A stretch of 29,012 bases of DNA from Bacteroidales bacterium UBA2030. Lineage in GTDB: Bacteria > Bacteroidota > Bacteroidia > Bacteroidales > TTA-H9. Within the stretch, counting starts at the first letter, position 1. The number at the start of each line of letters is the position of its first letter. Below the pieces are notes generated by a model that was not told where the DNA came from, ran no database searches, and was given only the letters and a program-made list of their open reading frames with translations. The stretch spans positions 1 through 29,012 of the forward strand of contig DDBO01000219.1 of the NCBI GenBank assembly GCA_002332755.1, written 5' to 3'. Made by a program: the position numbers and the translations under genes. Positions 23,533 through 29,012 of this stretch are shown here, one piece after another.

Positions 23533-24501
23533 ATGGAACATTCCGGACGTTTTTACGCAAAAATTTTACTTTTAGGTGAATACGGGGTCATTATGGGTTC
23601 AAGGGCTCTTACTATTCCCTTTACCCATTTTATGGGGGAATTGAGCAATTTGAACGAAGAAAAATATACCGACAATGCCTTTGCGCTGGAATCAAACCGA
23701 CAACTGGCTCAGTATCTCGAATGGTTAAAATCAAAACCGGAGGCTGCCCGGTATCTCGACCTTCAAAAGTTTGAGGAAGACATTTCACAAGGTTTGTATT
23801 TTGAATGCACCATTCCGCAGGGATATGGAATAGGCAGCAGTGGGGCTCTGGTGGCCGCTTTATGGCAAAGATATAATACAGAAATACTTCCAGACGGAAA
23901 ACCAACAGCCGAAACCATTTTGTATCTGAAACAAAAATTTGCATTACTGGAATCTTATTTCCATGGAACCAGTTCTGGTATTGACCCCCTGATAGCCTTG
24001 CTAAAAACTCCATTACACATCAAATCGCCAGGACTTATCGAACCCACAGGAATCCCCCGACAGCAATACGAAGGTCCGGCAGCTATTTTTCTGCTCGATG
24101 CGGGTAAGGTGGGAAAAACACACCATTATGTGAATCTTTTTATGAATAAATGCGAGGAACCCACCTACCTTCAACACATCAAAAATACCTATATACCTCT
24201 CATCAACGAAGGTATCGACAATCTATTGGCCGGCCGGCAGGCTGGATTTTTACAGAATATTGCCGCCATTTCCGCTTTCCAGGCCCAACACTTCAGCGAA
24301 ATGATTCCTGATGAAATAAGGGAAGTATGGCAGTTGGGTCTCAGCAGTGATCTTTACAAACTAAAGCTTTGCGGTAGTGGGGGAGGTGGTTTTACACTCG
24401 GTTTTACAACCGATTATGCCCGAACAGAGAAATTACTCAAGAATAATGGTTTCAGCCTTGTTCCGGTTTTTCAACACAAGCAATTAACCGGTAAGCAGTA
24501 A
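23533..24501 (+). CDS. Mevalonate kinase
   Basis: The 322-residue GHMP kinase phosphorylates mevalonate to mevalonate 5-phosphate. N-terminal FYAKILLLGEYGVIMGSRAL (8-26), the ATP loop IPQGYGIGSSGALVAAL, HGTSSGIDPL with Asp151 as catalytic base, and the C-terminal LCGSGGGGFTLGF support this. All three GHMP motifs are intact, unlike in the upstream GYDIA-type protein, so this one is the better mevalonate kinase and the other the better candidate for the next step. Phosphomevalonate as substrate cannot be excluded by sequence. Last gene of the cluster. Confidence 0.85.
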   Translation: MEHSGRFYAKILLLGEYGVIMGSRALTIPFTHFMGELSNLNEEKYTDNAFALESNRQLAQYLEWLKSKPEAARYLDLQKFEEDISQGLYFECTIPQGYGIGSSGALVAALWQRYNTEILPDGKPTAETILYLKQKFALLESYFHGTSSGIDPLIALLKTPLHIKSPGLIEPTGIPRQQYEGPAAIFLLDAGKVGKTHHYVNLFMNKCEEPTYLQHIKNTYIPLINEGIDNLLAGRQAGFLQNIAAISAFQAQHFSEMIPDEIREVWQLGLSSDLYKLKLCGSGGGGFTLGFTTDYARTEKLLKNNGFSLVPVFQHKQLTGKQ

Positions 24502-24579
24502 AACACCGGATTCAACCATTTTTCATCCCGGCTGTTATTTATAAAACTACCCACTCCTTTAATATTCGGGGGGTGTAAA

Positions 24580-24587
24580 TATCTTTG
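24580..24587 (+). promoter_or_regulatory. Candidate -7 element for lpdA
   Basis: TATCTTTG followed by C matches TAnnTTTG, 36 bp before the ATG at 24624. No TTG at -33. Confidence 0.5.
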
Positions 24588-24623
24588 CAAAAAAGAAATA
24601 CTAACTACAAAAATCAATATTTC

Positions 24624-26021
24624 ATGGAATTCAATTACGATGTAATGGTGATCGGCAGTGGTCCCGGAGGCTATGTTGCCGGTATCAGGGCTGCCCAACT
24701 TGGATTGAAAACAGCAGTGGTAGAAAAAGCAGAATTGGGTGGAGTATGCCTTAACTGGGGCTGTATTCCTACCAAAGCTTTGCTCAAAAGTGCTCAAGTA
24801 TACAACTATCTTTCGCATGCTGCCGACTATGGAATAAAACTCGAAGGTAGCGTCGCCCCCGATTTTGAGGCTATCATTAAACGCTCCAGAGTTGTGGCCG
24901 AAGGAATGAGCAAAGGGATTCAATATCTTTTCAAAAAAAACAAAGTGGAGCATATTCAGGGATTTGGCCGTATCAAACCCGGCCATCAGGTAGAAATAAC
25001 GGCTGCCGACGGGTCGCAAACCGTTTACACCGCCCGCCATATAATTTTAGCTACCGGAGCCCGTTCCCGCGAATTGCCTAACCTGAAGCAGGACGGCAAA
25101 AAAATTATCGGTTACCGCGAAGCTATGACCCTTCCATCTCAGCCGAAAAGCATGATAGTCGTGGGATCGGGCGCAATCGGTTCTGAATTTGCCTTTTTCT
25201 ACAATTCTATAGGAACTAGGGTGACCCTTGTAGAATTTATGCCCAATATCGTTCCTCTCGAAGACGAAGAAGTCTCGAAACAATTAGAGCGCAGCTTCAA
25301 AAAAGCCGGCATTAACGTAATGACCAGCTCTTCAGTGGAATCTGTTGAGATAAAAGGAGATATATGCACGGCCCAAGTTAAAACACCCAAAGGCGAAATA
25401 ACCCTTGAAGCAGAGATAGTTCTGTCGGCAGTAGGTATAGCCACCAACATAGAAGGTATTGGATTGGAAGAAGTAGGCATTAAAACGGAAAAAGGGAAGG
25501 TAATAGTAGATGAATATTACCGGACAAATATTGAAGGCTATTATGCCATTGGCGATATAGTTCCAGGGCCTGCCCTGGCACATGTAGCCTCTCACGAAGG
25601 CATCATTTGCGTGGAAAAAATTGCCGGTCACCATCCCCAGCCCCTCAACTATGGAAATATTCCTGCCTGCACCTACACCAGTCCTGAGGTGGCCTCGGTA
25701 GGTATGACTGAAAAAGCTGCCCGTGAAGCGGGATACGAAGTTAAAGTGGGCAAATTTCCTTATACCGCAAGCGGTAAAGCCAGTGCTGCCGGAAATAAAG
25801 ATGGATTTATCAAGGTAGTGGTGGATGCTAAATACGGTGAAATCCTGGGTGTTCATATGATTGGGGATAATGTAACAGAAATGATTGCCGAAGCCGTAGT
25901 AGCTCGCAAACTCGAGAGCACAGGTCGTGAAATTATCGATGCGGTGCACCCCCACCCCACCATGTCAGAAGCGCTTATGGAAGCTATGGCCGCTGCTTTT
26001 GGGGAAGTAATTCACATATAA
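24624..26021 (+). CDS. lpdA: Dihydrolipoyl dehydrogenase
   Basis: The 465-residue FAD enzyme reoxidises dihydrolipoamide in 2-oxoacid dehydrogenase complexes or the glycine cleavage system, passing electrons to NAD+. The FAD-binding GSGPGG (11-16), the redox pair Cys42-Cys47 in GGVCLNWGCIPTKALL, the NAD-binding VVGSGAIGSEFA, AIGDIVPGPALAHVASHEG and the C-terminal HPHPTMSEAL with His444 and Glu449 are all present. I use the ATG at 24624; a TTG at 24585 lies within the promoter element and is rejected. No E1 or E2 genes are near, so it is probably shared among complexes. Confidence 0.95.
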   Translation: MEFNYDVMVIGSGPGGYVAGIRAAQLGLKTAVVEKAELGGVCLNWGCIPTKALLKSAQVYNYLSHAADYGIKLEGSVAPDFEAIIKRSRVVAEGMSKGIQYLFKKNKVEHIQGFGRIKPGHQVEITAADGSQTVYTARHIILATGARSRELPNLKQDGKKIIGYREAMTLPSQPKSMIVVGSGAIGSEFAFFYNSIGTRVTLVEFMPNIVPLEDEEVSKQLERSFKKAGINVMTSSSVESVEIKGDICTAQVKTPKGEITLEAEIVLSAVGIATNIEGIGLEEVGIKTEKGKVIVDEYYRTNIEGYYAIGDIVPGPALAHVASHEGIICVEKIAGHHPQPLNYGNIPACTYTSPEVASVGMTEKAAREAGYEVKVGKFPYTASGKASAAGNKDGFIKVVVDAKYGEILGVHMIGDNVTEMIAEAVVARKLESTGREIIDAVHPHPTMSEALMEAMAAAFGEVIHI

Positions 26022-26044
26022 GTCTTTTTATACCACACCTAAGG

Positions 26045-26069
26045 AGGGGCCTTCACGGGCCCCTTTTTT
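26045..26069 (+). terminator. Rho-independent terminator after lpdA
   Basis: AGGGGCC (26045-26051) pairs with GGCCCCT (26058-26064) around a 6-base loop, with six Ts (26064-26069). Confidence 0.9.
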
Positions 26070-26184
26070 ATTTGTAAGTAATCATTCCTATTCCCTAACA
26101 TGCGGGGGCAAGACAATCCAAAATCAACGATTTCCCTGACTTATGTTTATACACACAAGTAATCCCCAGACACTTAAAATTTCC

Positions 26185-26192
26185 TACTTTTG
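26185..26192 (+). promoter_or_regulatory. Candidate -7 element for the SixA-type gene
   Basis: TACTTTTG matches TAnnTTTG, 20 bp before the ATG at 26213. No -33 TTG at the usual distance. Confidence 0.5.
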
Positions 26193-26212
26193 ACTAAAAA
26201 TATACAAGAGCC

Positions 26213-26707
26213 ATGAAAACCCTTATCATCGTCAGGCATGCGAAATCTTCCTGGGAATTTCCCGACCTGGTTGATAGCCAGCGACCTTTGCTCGACAAGG
26301 GAAAAAAACGCACCAAAAAGGTGATTGATCACCTGATTAAAATGCATTTTCATAAACCAGACCTCATTATTTCAAGCCATGCCGTAAGGGCGCTTGAAAC
26401 CGCCCGTATGATGGCCAGAGGCTTTGAATATCCAGAAAATCAGATTATTCAAAGCAAAACAGTTTACGAGGGAGACAAAGACCTGATTACGGATCAACTG
26501 TACGGCCTCGACGACGACATTGAGAGTGTGATGATTGTGGGTCATAATCCGGCCCTCACTTCGTTTGTAAACCAATGGCTGGAAAAACCCATTGAATGGT
26601 TACCCACTTCAGGAGTGATTGTCTTAAGAATTCCAACGAAAAGATGGATTGAAATAAGTTTGCATAAAGCCTCTTCATTTTTAAAGGTATTTCCGAAAGA
26701 GATATAG
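26213..26707 (+). CDS. SixA-type histidine phosphatase
   Basis: The 164-residue protein is a branch 2 type histidine phosphatase of the SixA group. The N-terminal LIIVRHAKSSW has the RH pair (Arg8, His9), and the second His is in MIVGHNPALTSF (His111); SSHAVRALETA supplies a further Arg. SixA in E. coli dephosphorylates His on phosphotransfer domains, but in Bacteroidota the substrate is unknown. It precedes ppk1 by 62 bp, a pairing seen in the phylum. Whether the Hpt protein in this window is a substrate is only speculation. Confidence 0.88.
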   Translation: MKTLIIVRHAKSSWEFPDLVDSQRPLLDKGKKRTKKVIDHLIKMHFHKPDLIISSHAVRALETARMMARGFEYPENQIIQSKTVYEGDKDLITDQLYGLDDDIESVMIVGHNPALTSFVNQWLEKPIEWLPTSGVIVLRIPTKRWIEISLHKASSFLKVFPKEI

Positions 26708-26720
26708 CCTATTCTTTCCT

Positions 26721-26728
26721 TAGCTTTG
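26721..26728 (+). promoter_or_regulatory. Candidate -7 element for ppk1
   Basis: TAGCTTTG followed by C matches TAnnTTTG, 41 bp before the ppk1 ATG. ppk1 may therefore have its own start in addition to read-through from the SixA-type gene. Confidence 0.45.
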
Positions 26729-26769
26729 CAAAAGAATGTTCGAGTGTATATACCAAACATGCCACAGCC

Positions 26770-28875
26770 ATGGATGAATCAAGTGAAAAAAATCATTATC
26801 CATATATAAATCGGGAAATCAGTTGGTTACAATTTAACGAAAGAGTATTACAGGAAGCCAGCGACCCCCAAACTCCTTTGCTGGAACGCCTGAAATTTCT
26901 CGGTATTTTTTCCAACAACCGTGACGAATTCTTCAGGGTCAGAGTGGCTACTATACACCGTATGCACATGCTTTTGCAGAAAAAGCAACTCGACACGCGT
27001 ATCCATTTCCATCCCCGGGAACTACTCAGCCAAATTCACGAAATGGTGGCAAGACAGGAGAAAAGATTTACGGCAATTTATGCTGAGTTGGTAGGTGAAC
27101 TCAAGAAAAATGGCATCTATATCATCAACGAGACCGAGTTGACCGCAGACCAGGGATTCTTTGTCAGGGAATTTTTCAATCAAAAGGTAAGGTCGCATGT
27201 TTTTCCAATCATGCTCAACAATGTAAAAACCCTGACTTTTCTGCGCGACTATAACTTTTACCTGGCAGTGGAAATGGTAGATTCGGGCGGACAAAACAAA
27301 ACCCGCTATGCCCTGGTTAAAGTTCCCGTGCAATTAGCCGGCAGATTTGTAATCTTGCCCTCCCCTCAGGGAGAAGAAAACTCAAAGTATATCATCCTTC
27401 TCGATGATGTAATTCGTTACTGCCTGAGCGATATTTTCAGAGTATTTGGATACGATGCGTTTAGGGCTTTTACGGTGAAATTTACCCGCGACGCTGAGCT
27501 CGACATTGACAACGATGTATCGAAGAGCTTTATTGAGCGAATGAGTGAAAGCCTGAAAAAAAGGGAAAAAGGAGTCCCGGTAAGGTTTGTTTACGATGCT
27601 GAAATGCCGGCACCACTGCTCGATAAACTGAAATCGAAAATGAAAATTACCGAAAAAGACACCCTGAGGGCCGGTTCGAGGTATCATAATTTCAAGGATT
27701 TCATGAATTTTCCTAAAATTAACAATCCTGCCTTTTATTTTGAACCCTTTCCTCCCTTACCCCACCCGCGGCTCAAGCCAAACCAGAGTATTATTAAAGC
27801 CATTCGCCAGAAGGATATAATGTTGCATTATCCTTACCACTCTTTTCAATATCTCATCGACTTGCTGCGCGAGGCCTCCATCGACCCTCAGGTGTTGGAA
27901 ATCAAAATGACATTCTACCGCACCGCGCGCGACAGCAGCGTTATCAACTCATTGATTAATGCCCGGCGCAATGGCAAAAAGGTGACTGTTTTCCTCGAGT
28001 TGCAGGCCCGCTTCGAAGAAGAAATCAATATTTACTGGGTAAACCGGCTCCAGGAAGAAGATGTTGAAATCATACCTACCATCCCCGATTATAAAGTCCA
28101 TGCCAAACTTCTGGTGATTCGGCGCATCGAAGACGACGGCTATGAACGACTGTATGCCAATGTATCCACCGGAAATTTCAACGAAGCCACTGCTACTGTA
28201 TATGCCGACGACAGCCTGTTTACAGCCGACCAACGCATAGCGTCTGATGTAAACAAAGTTTTTGAGCTTTTCAAAACCCGTTTCATACCCCCCAAATTTG
28301 AACATTTAATTGTAGCCCCATTCAGCGTACGCACTTTCCTCCTCGACATGCTGGCCAACGAAGTTAAAAATGCCCGGGAAGGAAAGGAAGCCTGGGCCAT
28401 CATCAAGGTTAACAGTATAGTAGATGAACCTGTAGCTGAAGCCATTTACGATACCGCACGGGCAGGTGTAAAAATGTATCTCAGCGTGAGAGGTATCTGC
28501 GTTTTAAAACCCGGTATTCCGGGAATAAGCGATAACATCGAGGCTTTGAGTATTGTAGACCGCTTTCTCGAACACTCCCGCGTTTTTATTTTCTGTAACG
28601 GAGGCGATCCTAAATACTATATCGGATCGGCCGATATCATGCCCCGCAACCTCGACCACCGTATCGAAGTTATGTGCCCTATATACGACCCAGATATTCA
28701 AGAAGAACTACGCACCATGCTCGACATAGAGTTTAAGGCTAACGTAAAAGCCCGCTCGCTTCACGACGGTCAAATAAATACTTACAGGCGGAATGGCGCA
28801 GAATTCCCCATTCGTTCTCAGTACGAGAAATACTTTTACTTCAAATCCATGCTTTTGCAGCCATCTGACGAATAA
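26770..28875 (+). CDS. ppk1: Polyphosphate kinase 1
   Basis: PPK1 reversibly transfers the terminal phosphate of ATP to polyphosphate through a phosphohistidine. The 701-residue protein has the N-terminal domain (NREISWLQFNERVLQEASD, FLGIFSNNRDEFFRVR), the middle PPK domain and two C-terminal phospholipase-D-like domains. The autophosphorylated His is His444 in DYKVHAKLLVI, and a second conserved His is His630 in LDHRIEV, following YIGSADIMPRN. The length is normal. An exopolyphosphatase often follows in related genomes; the window ends before this could be seen. Confidence 0.97.
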   Translation: MDESSEKNHYPYINREISWLQFNERVLQEASDPQTPLLERLKFLGIFSNNRDEFFRVRVATIHRMHMLLQKKQLDTRIHFHPRELLSQIHEMVARQEKRFTAIYAELVGELKKNGIYIINETELTADQGFFVREFFNQKVRSHVFPIMLNNVKTLTFLRDYNFYLAVEMVDSGGQNKTRYALVKVPVQLAGRFVILPSPQGEENSKYIILLDDVIRYCLSDIFRVFGYDAFRAFTVKFTRDAELDIDNDVSKSFIERMSESLKKREKGVPVRFVYDAEMPAPLLDKLKSKMKITEKDTLRAGSRYHNFKDFMNFPKINNPAFYFEPFPPLPHPRLKPNQSIIKAIRQKDIMLHYPYHSFQYLIDLLREASIDPQVLEIKMTFYRTARDSSVINSLINARRNGKKVTVFLELQARFEEEINIYWVNRLQEEDVEIIPTIPDYKVHAKLLVIRRIEDDGYERLYANVSTGNFNEATATVYADDSLFTADQRIASDVNKVFELFKTRFIPPKFEHLIVAPFSVRTFLLDMLANEVKNAREGKEAWAIIKVNSIVDEPVAEAIYDTARAGVKMYLSVRGICVLKPGIPGISDNIEALSIVDRFLEHSRVFIFCNGGDPKYYIGSADIMPRNLDHRIEVMCPIYDPDIQEELRTMLDIEFKANVKARSLHDGQINTYRRNGAEFPIRSQYEKYFYFKSMLLQPSDE

Positions 28876-28957
28876 CACCCTTACAAAATTGCTGGCCTAT
28901 ATACAAAACTGGATTGACGAATAAAAAAACAATAATCATTTCTAGCATTCGCCATTC

Positions 28958-29004
28958 ATTCGTGCATTCGTGGCTTATCTTTTTTTAGCCACTAATTCAC
29001 GAAT
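28958..29004. repeat. Imperfect inverted repeat built of CATTCG-like units (REP-like)
   Basis: The left arm (28958-28975, ATTCGTGCATTCGTGGCT) pairs with the right arm (28987-29004) with 16 of 18 positions complementary, around an 11-base T-rich loop, and runs into AATTTTTT at the window edge. Upstream of it (28945-28970) CATTCG occurs repeatedly. It could act as a bidirectional terminator after ppk1 or be one copy of a dispersed intergenic repeat; a second copy is not in this window. Confidence 0.55.
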
Positions 29005-29012
29005 AATTTTTT

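Noticed and set aside
25332..25955. Long minus-strand frame of 207 codons within lpdA
   Set aside because: It is an antisense shadow of a strongly conserved gene and shows no protein-like motif.

Overview
The window looks like chromosomal DNA of a member of the Bacteroidota, probably a Bacteroidales/Marinilabiliales-type lineage. Three things point there. TAnnTTTG -7 promoter elements recur upstream of starts, twice with a TTG exactly 19 bp upstream. Shine-Dalgarno sequences are weak or absent. The gene set is typical of the phylum: standalone MnmD, a sixA-ppk1 pair, class II HMG-CoA reductase with GYDIA-type GHMP kinase, and lipoproteins with short lipoboxes. Nothing indicates a recent prophage, integron, CRISPR array or large insertion; this is mostly housekeeping DNA with several odd islands.

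Layout. 1-5400: the 3' end of a class A penicillin-binding protein; an Lrp/AsnC regulator divergent from a Cys/Met-type PLP enzyme; a BCP peroxiredoxin; and a large lipoprotein with an LVIVD-like propeller and a DUF4114-like domain. 5587-7840: recA, a 129-bp element with about 20-bp inverted termini, and a TPR lipoprotein. 7834-10713 (minus): an Hpt phosphotransfer protein, then a three-gene set (degenerate six-TM histidine-kinase-like protein, M50B-like membrane metalloprotease, tiny Cys-rich membrane protein). 10878-13003 (minus): a DEDDy exonuclease followed by a Cas4/RecB-like DUF2779 nuclease. 13109-14880: mnmD-Nudix, then two acylphosphatase paralogues on the minus strand, one apparently dead.

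14978-18983 is the most striking part: a tightly overlapping operon gatE - (DUF3052-like + YdeI-like fusion) - gatD, preceded by a good promoter. GatDE is the archaeal-type Glu-tRNA(Gln) amidotransferase, so its presence here with an extra uncharacterised protein between the two subunits is unexpected. A VOC-family protein and tRNA-Glu(UUC) with its own promoter and terminator follow on the minus strand.

20209-24501 is a mevalonate-pathway cluster: HMG-CoA reductase, a GYDIA-type GHMP kinase (candidate for the otherwise missing phosphomevalonate kinase), diphosphomevalonate decarboxylase and mevalonate kinase, with overlapping or closely spaced genes. 24624-28875: dihydrolipoyl dehydrogenase with a strong terminator, SixA-type phosphatase and polyphosphate kinase 1. 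The window ends in an inverted repeat built of CATTCG-like units.

All functional calls come from reading motifs by eye; no database search was run.
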